Assembly (NCBI GenBank): GCA_052174455.1
Contig: JBQMRP010000021.1
Coordinates: 1-16,501, forward strand
Reading direction: 5' to 3'
From: Arsenophonus sp052174455
GTDB taxonomy: Bacteria > Pseudomonadota > Gammaproteobacteria > Enterobacterales > Enterobacteriaceae
DNA length: 16,501 nucleotides
The translations under genes and the position numbers were made by a program. Positions 1 through 9,133 of the stretch are shown in pieces. The notes under the pieces were generated by a model. It was not told the origin of the DNA. It did not search any database and was given only the letters and a program-made list of their open reading frames with translations. The stretch's first letter is position 1, and each line of letters opens with the position of its first letter.

Positions 1-419
1 GAATCAGCTCTTCGTTGTTAACGCTGACATAATGCTAATCTTCTTTCTGTAGATTAATCAACAGAAGAATCTGTTTCGAAAAGGTAGTTAATTGTTTAGA
101 TTCATCTATCTACTTCGGAAATAATCGGATATCCATTGAAGTAGTAAATGTTACCGATTGGGTAAAACTGATGGTATTAACCCCCCTGACTGGGTAAATT
201 AAAATAGGGTGTAGTTAGTTGCCATTCGTAAACCTCTTTAATCCGGTAAATAAAATTGCCTACGGTTTCATTCAACTAGTTTACTTTACCTCAGTCTTAA
301 TCTTTGTTCCTATAAACGCATTGTGCTACCTTAAAGCTCAAGACAAGAAGAGAACAGGGAATTTTTGCCAATCTTCTACGCAACCACTAATAAAGGATAT
401 TAATCGCTTTAAGTTACGC

Positions 420-780
420 TACGGTTAGCGAAGAACATGGGATCATTTTGCCGGTTACTGTGCTTAGGCCATACCCATAAAACAGAACTTGATGACGTAA
501 CGTTTACTGATGAGTCAGGATATCCATTTGCCAAGCCAAATATAGCTGACCAGTCTCAGCAGGCGTACAGCTTCTGAGGAGCACTAACAATTGCTGATTG
601 TACGAAATCATCTGAAACGGACGCTGGCGAAAAGCCTTCCACGGTCAACAAATCATCTAAAAAAATCAAAAGGTTTGCTATTGAGGACGGGAATATTGCA
701 TTCTGCTGGGAAAAAACTTCCAATTCTCTTCTGGTTTATAGTAAAATTAAAGAAAGTTTTTGTGTCTATATGATTGCACC
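420..780. other. Unassigned decayed coding relic, strand unresolved
   Basis: This stretch is less AT-rich than its surroundings and stays open for long runs on both strands, which suggests former coding sequence. On the plus strand one frame reads through residues such as ELDDVTFTDESGYPFAKPN at about 490-545. On the minus strand another frame reads DFVQSAIVSAPQKLY and LANGYPDSSVNV across about 510-640 with a single stop. I cannot recognise a family in either reading, so I do not assign the gene or its strand. Short open frames inside it have no ribosome binding site and are treated as by-products. The first 420 bases likewise hold only fragments with no recognisable protein. Confidence 0.3.
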
Positions 781-785
781 CTTTA

Positions 786-1170
786 TCACCAACCACATCA
801 TTCAATCACCACGCCGTCAATACTGCTGACAAACCCGTAATATGTGTTATCTGTCGCGACATGGCATAAGATGCACCTTTAAGATGTATGTCAATAATCG
901 GTATCAATCCATAACCATCCTTGCAGTCTTTTAGAAAAGCTAACCTCTCAAATTAAACAACACTATCACCCACTACGAATTTTTCTAGCTATCTTGACAC
1001 TAGTAATTGATTACATAATTCGGGTCTCCTTTGATCGTCGCTATTCGTTTTTGACGTTTTTAACCTGCAACGTTACAGGGAACCCTCAGTCTATTTCTTG
1101 AAAAAAAATACGATGGCATCCGCACAATCTTGATCTCTGTAAACAACAGTGTTATCGTCATAATTATCCT
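786..1170 (-). pseudogene. Unrecognised minus-strand coding relic
   Basis: Reading the minus strand from about 1170 downwards gives protein-like pieces in one frame: YDDNTVVYRDQDCADAIVFF near 1100-1170, then after several stops LAFLKDCKDGYGLIPIIDIH and SRQITHITGLSAVLTAW around 790-940. Stops at several positions and frame changes show that it no longer encodes a protein. The composition looks like a globular enterobacterial protein, and the order of the pieces is collinear, which supports a real ancestor. I do not recognise the family. Conjugation or phage functions are possible but unsupported. Confidence 0.3.
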
Positions 1171-1292
1171 TCCTGCGATAAAATATAACTAATTAGATGT
1201 TAGCAGTTCAGTTACGCTACTACTGGTATGCTCATGATCTGAATATTGTTTTATACTCTGCGATATGTTAATTTTTTAGGAATTCAGTCAAA

Positions 1293-1505
1293 ATGGCTCG
1301 AAATAAACCTCCTAAAAAGCGTAAACTGCATAAAATCATGAAGACACCAAGTAACTCAGATATTTATACATCGCCTTTTTATCTGAAGTGTTTTATGATC
1401 CCATTTTTACCGAAATTGATGATGACAGACCAACTTAATTTTTATAAGACCCAAAAAAAGGGATATAATAATGCATCTGATTTAGACTTCAATTTTTTTT
1501 CTTGA
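1293..1505 (+). pseudogene. Small basic protein relic, probably frameshifted
   Basis: A 70-codon open frame starts MARNKPPKKRKLHKIMKTP, a strongly basic N-terminus, and is preceded by an AGGA about 11 bases upstream. The second half, after about position 1395, looks out of frame: the neighbouring frame reads SEVFYDPIFTEIDDDRPT, which is far more protein-like than the hydrophobic tail of the open frame. I infer a one-base shift near 1395 followed by stops, so that the real ancestor was longer and the gene is dead. I do not recognise the family. It could instead be a short intact hypothetical gene, but its tail speaks against that. Confidence 0.35.
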
Positions 1506-1586
1506 TATATAAGTACTAATCGCTTTTAGCATGATTATCCGATTTTTGAAAACACTCAAGCCTAAGAACTCTACACAAAGTATACG

Positions 1587-1815
1587 CAGACTTTTTGTTG
1601 GCTTTAAGGAAAACTCTGCTTTTAGGTATTGGAGTTTCCCTAATAATGTAGCTTAATCATTATGATATTTTCCTCTCAACTATATATTATAGTAGCCACC
1701 TATCTTCCCATGATATGGTACCGTGTACCGAGGATCTATATAATAGATGCTGGACAAAACAATTGAGTTTCCAGCAATATAACAAACACGACAGAGATAC
1801 GATTAAAATAAAATT
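1587..1815. repeat. Diverged dispersed repeat, copy 1
   Basis: This segment aligns collinearly with 13037-13245. Shared landmarks in order are a GACTTTTTG-like start, TTTTAGGT, CCTAATAA/CCTAACA, CATGATAT-like DNA, TCAACTATA, a CCATCTTGCC-like block, GGTCTATATAATA, a GACAAAACAA-like block and ATTAAAATAAA. By eye roughly two thirds of positions agree, with small indels. No open frame explains it. It may be the remains of an old insertion sequence or another mobile repeat. Confidence 0.55.
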
Positions 1816-2015
1816 TTATATATTTAGGAATTTTATCTAAAAGATATAAATTCTGATTAGTTGAATACAATCCTTTAACAAAAAGGAGAGTTAACTTAGA
1901 CTGGAAACATGATATATCAGAAATATTTAAGTAGCATAAAATGCTATTAATTATGAAATTGATCTTGGATTTACTTATGCAGTTATGCCATATTTTCGGC
2001 ATTCTATGCCGCAAT

Positions 2016-3537
2016 ATTCATTCTAGGTAATCTGTTATATATCTAGTTTGCTAACGCATGAAAAGTTTACGGAAGTATTATTCCGTCATAAATAATAGAT
2101 GATTTCACTTTTATCTAATGAAAAAAAATTTTTTTCTATTCTAACAGCTACTAGCTATATAAAATCTAGTAATTACTATTATTGATGTGTTTTTATCAAA
2201 AACACAATTAATTACACAGATTTTTTGAATTTTATTTATAAAAATTTTATTTAGACAAAGTTTATTTTACATACTGTATTGTCAAACATGAATGCAGGTA
2301 TAGATTTTCTAAAATTCTTATTTTTCAACCGTTCTATTTTTAGAAATATAGCAAATGACTTTAATTATCTATTTTAATTTAAATTCCAAATTATTTCTGA
2401 GTATTAAATTTAGTTATATAACACAAGATGATTAAAAAGTAATAGCATTAAAGTTTTATAAATTTCAAACTATCTACTTTTCTTTTAAATATTAGTAATT
2501 AAACATGATATACAATACAGATACCGTCGCAACTGTATCCTGTATCAATGATATTATAAATGTATCTGAGACTTAATGGAATAACAACAATCCATTAAGT
2601 GTCACTTGGTATGTTAACGCCTATAAAAACGGGATGTAAATTATCATTACATGATAAAACGGTCAACAGTGATACTGAATTACTGATTGCAAAATAGCTA
2701 CATTTTTAACTAGAGATACAACATATACAATTAATCTCACCGGCTAACAATAATAGCTATATAGCACCTGATCTAGTTTTATAAAATACTTACATCCTCT
2801 AATCTTTATGCAAAACATAGATATCTGAAGATGAATAATGATATTGTTTAACTTATGGTTACGCAGTGGAAAATTGTTAAATTTAAATTAATTAAAGCGT
2901 TACAGAAATTTATAGAAGGTAAGAAAAATACAAAAAATATTAATGTCACAAAGAGGGTATTAAAGTCAAAACAAATACAAAGACCTTATTTCATACGATA
3001 TATGATACTATAAGCTAATTATATTTCATTGCTGATAAATCCGGACAACGGATTTTTATAAAACAAAGAAACTGACATCATCTTCAGTAGGATGAAAACG
3101 GGTGCTATTGACCTGAATAAAATAGTTCAAATTAGATACAAAATTACAAACAAATCTTTTATTGTGTACCTAAACAACGCAATAAGAGTCACATTATTTT
3201 AACAGGCACGGCATTAGTTGTATAACTAATAAAAGTTTTACCATATATATATGCATAATCAAGTGCAAGATAAGTGGCTTCCAATTGTTACTTAAAATCG
3301 ATAGGCTATTGATTATTTCAATAGCATTAAGGCTTAGTAGTGTGAGATCTTACCGTCTTCATGGTTAAATATTCGATGTGCAACTGAAGAAAAGATGCCA
3401 GTAATTGATAATGCATCAATAAAAAACGATCATTTTAGGTTCATTTAGATAAATTTTTATCTGAAAATCCCATAGATTGAAAGATCATATAGACTTCTTT
3501 TCCTTTTTACCAAAATTTTCAGCACTTTATCTATGAC
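2016..3537. other. AT-rich decayed stretch, no assignable gene
   Basis: No open frame of useful length and no known domain are visible. Around 2540-2760 joining two plus-strand frames gives pieces such as NNNNPLSVTWYVNAYKNG, DKTVNSDTELLIAK and TRDTTYTINLTG, and near 2960-3060 VKTNTKTLFHTIYDT followed by FIADKSGQRIFIK. These beta-rich, Asn/Thr-rich pieces would fit a secreted or surface protein, but I cannot name a family and the trace is weak. The rest appears to be non-coding or decayed beyond recognition. Confidence 0.3.
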
Positions 3538-3563
3538 ACCTCATGTGGTAAATAAAATGAGGT
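3538..3563. repeat. Short inverted repeat upstream of the adhesin relic
   Basis: ACCTCAT at 3538-3544 is mirrored exactly by ATGAGGT at 3557-3563 with a 12-base loop. The 9-mer GGTAAATAA occurs at 3547-3555 and again at 3565-3573. It lies about 165 bases before the adhesin start and may be an old regulatory site. Confidence 0.35.
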
Positions 3564-3587
3564 TGGTAAATAACTTTTTACATTAAA

Positions 3588-3642
3588 AATTCGATCGAAT
3601 TAATTGAAAAATTCGTTTTATTTTTTTTATTTTTTTTTTTTT
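3588..3642. promoter_or_regulatory. Palindrome and T tract upstream of the adhesin relic
   Basis: A perfect 14-base palindrome, AATTCGATCGAATT, sits at 3588-3601 and is followed by T-rich DNA that includes a run of 13 T at 3630-3642. Such homopolymer tracts can bend DNA or slip during replication. Placed 85-140 bases before the adhesin start, it could be part of a former promoter region. No clear -35/-10 pair was assigned. Confidence 0.3.
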
Positions 3643-3726
3643 GAATTTATCAATAACTAAATGCTTATTAAGCATATATAACTGTATATTACATTTTAAT
3701 TAAAAATTCTAAAAATAGAGATAAAA

Positions 3727-4997
3727 TGAATAAAAAACAGTGTTATCCAATCCAATGATTCGAACATTAACAAATGTAGGGTTGTATTAGCAATAGAATC
3801 TCATTTTATGGAGATTCTTGAGTTGAGTTTACGCAATTAAAATCGTATAAAATAGCTTGGATTAATTAATATAGTGCGGACAATTATACGAACAGTAATG
3901 GTGATGGCTCCATCGCGATAGGAGGCCTATCGAGTAATTCCTCAGCGAGGGTTCATTAGCGTTAAGATATAATGCTGTTACTCATGAAAAAAGTTCAATA
4001 GCGCTCGGTACACGGATTCATTAACAAATAAACAATATGATAAAAAATATTAGAGACTATTTTAGCTGAACAAGATAGTCAAATTAATTCAAAAAGTATA
4101 AGAGAGGTTTCTTTAGGTAGTAAAATACTTGTAAGTGAATTATCTAATTTTTTTAGTCAAATAACCCATATTGCAGCAGGTACTGAAGATACTGATGCAG
4201 TTAATTTTTATCAATTAAAAAAATAAAACGGACCATTGATGAGCGAATCGCTGAAGTAGATAAAAATCAAAATAACCAAAATAATACAGAATAATTTCAA
4301 AATAGGATCAAGGATTCATATGAAGCAATAATTAAGAGTTGTGATGATGCAAAGAGTGCATTAGAGGTAACAACTCAACACGTAATAATGCCAATATTGC
4401 GTTAACAGAAACTCAAAAGCATCGTGATAATCCTTATGAAGCTTTGATAATGTTAAAGGTACATGAAAATAGTACTGACTCAATCGTAAAACGACTAAAA
4501 AATAGGCTTCATTAATTAGAATGGCAAATTACTCAGGATTGCGATGGAAAAATATATATTGGTAAGGAGTTAGAAGGTAGTGATATTTTTATCTCTAGTA
4601 AGCAAAGCGACAGAGTAATAAGTAGTCTGATTAATAGCGTAAGAAACACTGATGCAGTGAATGTTTATCAGTTAAAACGATTAGGACTACCGCCAATTAT
4701 GCGAGCTAACTGGCACAAAAAATAGCTTACAGATAAATCATCTTAATAGTATATGTTTGAAACATAACACTAAAATTGAACGAGAACTCGCAACCTCTGT
4801 AGCATTTACTGGATTTTTCTAGTTTTATGAAATCGGTAAGATAAATTTTACAGTAAGTATTGGATGATATGATGCTTCTCAAGCTCTAGCAGTTAGTGCA
4901 GGTACCGTATTACTGAAAATACCGTCGTTAAAGCAGAAATTGCTTATTCAGGAAAAATAATGTGATGCATAACGCATCATTTAATCTTGAATGGTAA
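3727..4997 (+). pseudogene. Decayed YadA-type trimeric autotransporter adhesin
   Basis: The ancestor was a type Vc secreted surface adhesin that binds host surfaces as a trimer. Domains are readable in order across frames. Head repeats carry the YadA signature (DGSIAIGG near 3900-3925, SSIALGT near 3990-4010, EVSLGSK near 4106-4126). A neck follows at about 4156-4224, reading ITHIAAGTEDTDAVNFYQLK. A lysine/asparagine-rich coiled-coil stretch comes next, then a second neck ending NTDAVNVYQLK at about 4645-4677. The C-terminal membrane anchor at about 4757-4994 reads KIERELATSVAFTGF, GKINFTVSIG, YDASQALAVSAGT and ends ASFNLEW before TAA, which is the usual end of this family. The start is the ATG at 3727, after a GAG-containing leader. 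Many in-frame stops and shifts show it is dead. At about 420 codons it resembles a short family member. Confidence 0.9.
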
Positions 4998-5138
4998 TCT
5001 CTTAAGTATTATAACAGTTCACAGAAAAACAACTTGAGATTGTTACCGTTGTTAATACCAACTAACAGTAGGATGATACTAGTCGCGTTATAGAAAGCAA
5101 TTAATGTTAATTTATTTCTATTTTAAAGGAATTGAATT

Positions 5139-5467
5139 ATGACATAATCGTATTCGTGAGTTCTCATCACGAATGACGGTTTCAATATACCTCTTATGGC
5201 GAGGGAGGCGATAAATCACTTGTTTTCAGCATCGAAAATAGTGAATTTTAGCGTGTTAGTCATGTTAAAAACCTTTCGATATGTTTCTGCAATTATTGCT
5301 TAGTTGATTAACTTCGAAATATTAAGGTGATATGATTCCTGTTAAATTATTGGAGAGTACTAGATATTTATCGTCTACGCTTTATCAAATCTGAATCCAT
5401 TCGTCATGATCTCATGTTAGGTGGGTCTGATTGCGAGTATTGTTATCGTTTAAGAGTTTATAATTAG
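5139..5467 (+). pseudogene. Small broken gene with intact RBS and terminator
   Basis: A good ribosome binding site, AAAGGA, lies 6-7 bases before the ATG at 5139. A stop codon interrupts the frame almost at once, and further stops and a shift follow. Readable pieces include GEGGDKSLVFSIENSEF at about 5200-5250 and, near the end, IKSESIRHDLMLGG and SDCEYCYRLRVYN before TAG at 5465-5467. The stop is one base from a perfect terminator hairpin, so the gene limits are well supported although the protein is about 108 codons and I do not recognise it. A CxxC-like pair near the C-terminus is the only motif seen. Confidence 0.5.
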
Positions 5468-5468
5468 G

Positions 5469-5513
5469 AAAAAGTATAGCTCTTTAATTAAAAATTAAAG
5501 AGCTATACTTTTT
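5469..5513. terminator. Perfect bidirectional rho-independent terminator
   Basis: Two perfectly complementary 21-base arms lie at 5469-5489 and 5493-5513 with a 3-base loop. The plus strand ends in a run of seven T (5509-5515), and because the left arm begins with AAAAA the minus strand also ends in a T run. It directly follows the plus-strand relic ending at 5467 and lies after a minus-strand relic that appears to end at 5533, as expected between convergent genes. Confidence 0.85.
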
Positions 5514-5515
5514 TT

Positions 5516-5866
5516 GCTAAAAAGAGATAAAATTAGTTACTAGGTCTATTATAAGTGAAAAACTCTATCGAATAATATTTTTTAAACGTAACAACTAATT
5601 TTAGAGACATTATTAATATGTTGGGTTAATAACCATCGTTTTTTCTATTTTTATTAATTGTTTCTAACAACAATTCATTATCTACGTTTTCCATACAGAG
5701 AACACTGGTAAAAACAGATTGTCGTTACACAAAATGCATTTATACGAATCTATGTAGATAAGTTGTTCATCAGAACGGCGAAACCCTTAATTTTCCGGTT
5801 TTTTGTAAGCTTGTTCTCTCCATCGCCTTTTACACTTTCTATGAAAGGCGTGCCTTGTTGACAATT
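5516..5866. repeat. Direct repeat left of the IS1595-type element
   Basis: This segment is collinear with 7049-7295. Shared blocks include CTAAAAAGAGATAAAAT against CTAAAAGGAGATAAAAT, GGTCTATT, TAATAACCATCG against TAATAACCCTCG, a TCATCAGAA-like block, TTTTCCGGTT against TTTTCCAGTT and a GCGCCTTTTACAC-like block. The first ~112 bases have the same length in both copies. The right copy then lacks about 90 bases. The two copies flank the insertion element at 5867-6894. Confidence 0.55.
5533..5860 (-). pseudogene. Minus-strand relic with a CxxC motif
   Basis: On the minus strand from about 5790 one frame reads RRSDEQLIYIDSYKCILC and then NDNLFLPVFSVWKT. A shifted frame continues VDNELLLETINKN and ends TYNRPSN before a stop whose complement is at 5533-5535. 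The convergent terminator at 5469-5513 follows at once. The CxxC pair could bind zinc, but I do not recognise the family. A related but more damaged version ending in the same NRPS-like residues lies in the right-hand repeat at 7049-7295. Confidence 0.35.
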
Positions 5867-6894
5867 AGCTATGTTAGCATAGGTTGTTACTATAAATCTT
5901 ATATTCTATGAAAGATTTCGCTACAGCGGTTGCCATAAAAATAAAAACAAGTCATGCAGATCAAAGAGGATTTTTCCTCGCTCCATTCAAACATAAAAGC
6001 TGCATCTCATTAGTTAGTTTAACGATAATCTGTTGGATGATGTCGATTCATATATTGAATTAACTTATTGCACTTTATCATGTCTATGATATAAAAGTGA
6101 ACATGATATCCTCTGAAAACATTTATTATAGTTACACAGCAATATCATGGAAAAATCCACGATTGCAGAAAACATTTAACAATCTTACTGGAAGTTCTCT
6201 GATAAAACTACATCATAAAGATAAATTCTTTAGTTATCTGTGATATATGTTGAATAGCTTAACTTTACTGGATATCAGCGAAACAAACAGACGTTAATTT
6301 TAAAACAGCGTTTAAATTTGGCGTCCCTGCTTCCTTACTTCAAGTGGCGACAGCCAACTTAAGTGCGCTAAGTGGTATTTGTTGAAGTCAATGAAAATAT
6401 TTTCACTGAATCCTTTAAAGGGAAGCGTTATATTCCACATAGGAAAGCTAGAAAATGCGGGATAAGAAGATAAAAAGAAAGAATAAATTGCGCTCTTAAT
6501 GATCCTAGATCGACAGGAGTCATGTGAATGATGAAATTCTTGAATAGTTTAATGCAAAGTGCATTACTCATTTTTTGATCTGATCATCGATCATAGTCCA
6601 TCCTTTTTTCTGATGCAGCTAAATAGTACGAAATTTTTGCTAACGAGCACAAATTAGTCACCATCACCTAATAAGATTAGGTGATTAGAGAATTATTTGC
6701 TAAGGAATTTCAGATTTAAAATCTGAATAGTTATATTACTGGCTTAAAGGATGGCTGAGTAGTCATCATGTAAGATTATTTTATTTAGCAAATTATCTGG
6801 ACTAAAGAAGATTGTTTGAAATAACAACAATTAAAGTAGAGATGTGGCTATAAATTACTCTATGAGCAAAGAAATATTCTTTGCCAACATAGCC
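5867..6894 (+). mobile_element. Dead IS1595-family insertion sequence
   Basis: The right end is TTGCCAACATAGCC at 6881-6894. Its reverse complement is matched at 11 of 14 positions by 5867-5880 at the left end, giving an element of about 1028 bp. This length suits an IS1595-family member, and the transposase relic inside confirms the family. No clear target duplication remains. The same terminal sequence recurs at 12091-12104. Confidence 0.7.
6010..6840 (+). pseudogene. IS1595-family transposase pseudogene
   Basis: The ancestor was a DDE-type transposase with an N-terminal zinc ribbon. A degraded ribbon (YCTLSCL and YKSEHD near 6065-6105) is followed by FNNLTGSSLIKLHHKDKFF at about 6177-6233, the expected FNALTGTPL-type helix region. 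The catalytic core begins VFVEVNENIFTESFKG near 6375-6420, where family members have VE-DE-FF-ESFKG; the first catalytic aspartate is now asparagine (codon AAT at 6390-6392). The C-terminal part reads IQNLNSYITGLKDG near 6720-6753 and YLANYLD-RRLFE near 6785-6820, matching the usual QNVNAYHSRLK and YLxNYLGW motifs. Several stops and shifts make it inactive. The exact start is not resolvable. Confidence 0.8.
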
Positions 6895-7036
6895 AGAAAT
6901 TAACATACCGAAAAAGTATAAAACACTACTCAGTTCATAAACATCTCCGAAGCAGCGTAAATGCTACTGATCACGCGTAGCGTGCTAGATTGTTCACGTT
7001 TAGGAATTTAATCGCTTTTCTCTTAAAGAATGAAAG

Positions 7037-7060
7037 TCTCCTTTTATTCCTAAAAGGAGA
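7037..7060. terminator. Hairpin at the start of the right direct repeat
   Basis: TCTCCTTTT at 7037-7045 pairs perfectly with AAAAGGAGA at 7052-7060 around a 6-base loop. There is no strong T run after it on either strand, so it is a weak terminator candidate. It occupies the position that corresponds to the terminator at 5469-5513 next to the left repeat copy. Confidence 0.4.
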
Positions 7061-7295
7061 TAAAATCGATTTGCTTGGTCTATTTAAGTTAAAATTTCAA
7101 TCGGAGCTTATATCCTTTTGATCTAATGCACTAATTATAAAAATATTAACTCTAGGTTTAGCTTAATAACCCTCGTTTATACGGATCTTATGTGAAGGAA
7201 TTCTTTGATCAGAAATCCGAATTCTATTTTCCAGTTATTTTTTCTAGCCGTTGTCTTTAGCGCCTTTACACCTACAGTAATAATGTGTCTCGTTT
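7049..7295. repeat. Direct repeat right of the IS1595-type element
   Basis: This is the partner of 5516-5866, in the same orientation, with about 90 bases missing from its middle. It also carries a more damaged copy of the minus-strand relic, ending with NRPSK-like residues near 7070-7085. Confidence 0.55.
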
Positions 7296-7299
7296 ATTT

Positions 7300-8040
7300 C
7301 TTAATAAAAACTATATTATATAGCATCTTAAAGCGATTTTTAAGAATATGATTAATATAGTGAACAATCATTTATTTCTGCGTCAAGATCTCTGCTGGAT
7401 AGGGTACTGTTAGTCAGGTGATCATAGTAATGATCTATACAACCTCCATTCCACCATCAGTAACGCTATATTTAACGCGGATATCCCAAGAGCATTTAAG
7501 ATATGACTCGTGGTATTTCATGCTATCTATCCCCAACACCCCATTTCATCTTTATTAGCAAAGTGAACTTTTTCTAGTAACATACGTACTATGCTTTCAG
7601 TATACACGCTGCTACTGTATCCTGGCGCAGATATGCATCAGACTAGGAAGAAATTTAGATTTATCAGGTTATAGTTGTAACGCATCAGGCGCTATCATGC
7701 GCCTTGCCAGATACTTTTGACCGCTCTTTTTTAAAGAACGGCTCACGCAATACAGATCAACTAAAACCAACCATTACATTACATAAAATCAATACCCCCT
7801 CTCGAAAAATATCACTACCGTTATCAGCACCTTTACTTAGATAAATAAATAGAATTATTTATTCATAGTATAAAACATTAGATAGTGCACATTGGACACC
7901 TCAATCATCTATCGACTTCATTAGTTGATATTATCGCAAAAAATACTCCAATATTTATATACTACATGATTATTAATTAATGTTTATAGGTAGATAATTT
8001 ATACAACCTTAATCTTACTGATGACTTACTTTTTGTGGTT
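7300..8040. other. No identifiable gene
   Basis: Short open pieces occur on both strands, for example KYHESYLKCSWDIRVKYSVT on the minus strand near 7465-7530, but none can be assigned. A perfect hairpin, AGGCGC at 7687-7692 with GCGCCT at 7699-7704, has no T run. A second imperfect hairpin, CCGCTCTTT with AAAGAACGG, follows near 7720-7742 with one mismatch. Confidence 0.35.
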
Positions 8041-8049
8041 AATTTCTGA

Positions 8050-8830
8050 TGGATAAAAAAATAAAAAATACGCAACATACTGTTTTCCTAGTTATTTCTC
8101 AAGAAATAAAAGTCAATAATATTGATCTGCGTATTGGACCAATTGAGTAAGTTGGTGTACGAATTCATCTGTATCAGATTGCAGAAAAAATAAAATATTT
8201 TATTTCCTCTTCTCTCTATTTATACTATCGGTATATAATCGATTTTTGGGGTACCACACACCCATAATAAGATTATTTATTTAGATTATGGTTTTGATTT
8301 AGATAGATTTAGCAGTCATCAACGCTTCCTTAAAGAGGATTTTATTTTTGGTTATATTGATACCCATATTCCAGCTAAAGAGATTCAGCTATTAATTCAA
8401 GCGTTTTCTAGGGTTGGAAGTGACTGTCGATTACGTATTTGTAGGAAGACTTAGACCAGAAAATACAACTGGATTATCCGAAATTGCTGTAAAACTACCT
8501 CTCTAGATTTAATCTGGTATTAAATGGTCGCCCAGAATACTCCAAGGAAAAAATCATTAAAACTATTTTTAATCCTGTAGATTGTATCGTTATCCCTTCG
8601 ATAGGGATTAGATATGGGAGAAATTTACCCTTGCTGATCCAGCAAATCATTGTAAATCCGAATTCCTGTGAGATTACCACCAACGTAGACGACGGCATAG
8701 CTGAATATGTTCATCATAGAATTAATGGACTTTTATTTGAACATCGAAATGAAAAAGCTTATCTGAGTAAATGCAACATTTAATTAACAATTCCTCATGG
8801 ACAGAAAATTAAACATTAGGGATGATATAC
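8050..8830 (+). pseudogene. Decayed family 4 glycosyltransferase
   Basis: The ancestor transferred a sugar from a nucleotide donor, probably for a surface polysaccharide. The C-terminal GT-B domain is well preserved in pieces. FISSSLYLYYRY at about 8200-8235 corresponds to the FIAPSRFL region. YLDYGFDLDRF near 8278-8311, then a block reading FGYIDTHIPAKEIQLLIQAF at about 8348-8407, match the start of the donor-binding domain. VDCIVIPSIG at about 8580-8608 follows. The conserved tail is IAEYVHHRINGLLFEHRNEK at about 8697-8756. The catalytic-region motif that usually reads ENSPLVIQEA is damaged (NLPLLIQQ), and stops and shifts interrupt the rest. The N-terminal domain is very short or lost. An acceptor cannot be inferred. 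Confidence 0.75.
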
Positions 8831-8936
8831 AATCATCTGATGGTAGTATTTTGAGTCAAAAAGCTCACGGTTGTAGAAATAGAGAAAATCTACAAATCAC
8901 TACTATAAAATAGTCCTTTTTATAGAAGCAAATAAA

Positions 8937-9026
8937 ATGAAACTCGAATCATGGCATAGTATCTATGATACTAACTCTGATGAGAGTAATTTAAAATACT
9001 TCATGTGTGAAGATCATTTTTTATAG
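8937..9026 (+). CDS. Tiny ORF or 3' relic after the glycosyltransferase
   Basis: An uninterrupted frame of 29 codons begins with ATG at 8937 and reads MKLESWHSIYDTN, then SDESNLKYFMCEDHFL before TAG. It has no clear ribosome binding site. The composition is protein-like. It may be a fragment of a gene that lay downstream of, or was fused to, the glycosyltransferase rather than a real small protein. Its stop overlaps the small hairpin at 9025-9038. Confidence 0.2.
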   Translation: MKLESWHSIYDTNSDESNLKYFMCEDHFL

Positions 9027-9038
9027 GCTATTTAGCCT
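9025..9038. terminator. Small hairpin between convergent genes
   Basis: AGGCTA at 9025-9030 pairs with TAGCCT at 9033-9038. It lies between the plus-strand glycosyltransferase relic and the minus-strand parM and could serve as a weak terminator. The plus side is followed only by TTCATT and the minus side by an A-rich run, so the case is weak. Confidence 0.25.
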
Positions 9039-9071
9039 TTCATTAACATTGATAAAATTTTGCAATGTGCC

Positions 9072-9108
9072 ATAAATATAAAATAAAACTAAATTTAACG
9101 ACATAATG
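9072..9108. repeat. Half-copy of the 34-bp inverted repeat arm
   Basis: The run ATAAATATAAAATAAAACT here matches the right arm of the inverted repeat at 15783-15815. The homology continues, slightly diverged (AAATTTAACGAC against CAACTTGACGAC), and includes the following TAATGG. The bases just before it (ATTTTGCA against ATATTGCT) also resemble the loop of the other copy. The left arm is not present here. It starts 25 bases after the parM stop, where parR would be expected. Confidence 0.65.
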
Positions 9109-9133
9109 GTAGTTTATGCTTATTAGCACTTGT

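Noticed and set aside
219..428. 69-codon plus-strand open frame with a hydrophobic start
   Set aside because: No ribosome binding site and no family match. It could be part of a relic, but I cannot support it as a gene.
591..773. 60-codon plus-strand open frame
   Set aside because: It starts inside a relic, has no ribosome binding site and is highly basic without a recognisable fold. Other frames across the same bases look equally or more protein-like.
1736..2014. 92-codon minus-strand open frame
   Set aside because: Low-complexity Ile/Leu/Tyr/Phe-rich translation typical of AT-rich non-coding DNA. Its end overlaps the dispersed repeat.
3753..3769. T-arm-like sequence on the minus strand (TAATG-TTCGAAT-CATTG)
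   Set aside because: No acceptor stem, D arm or anticodon arm could be found around it, so there is no support for a tRNA gene.
3727..4997. Possible stop-codon reassignment, because many relics contain TAG and TAA in frame
   Set aside because: The relics also carry frameshifts and deletions, and parM has no internal stops, so ordinary decay is the better explanation.
5867..6894. IS903/IS5-type element, suggested by the GGCTATGTTGGCAA end
   Set aside because: The internal peptides (LTGSSLIKLHHKDK, VEVNENIFTESFKG, QNLNSYITGLK) fit the IS1595 family and not the IS903 transposase.
8495..8698. 67-codon minus-strand open frame
   Set aside because: It is the antisense of the glycosyltransferase relic, whose plus-strand motifs explain the sequence.
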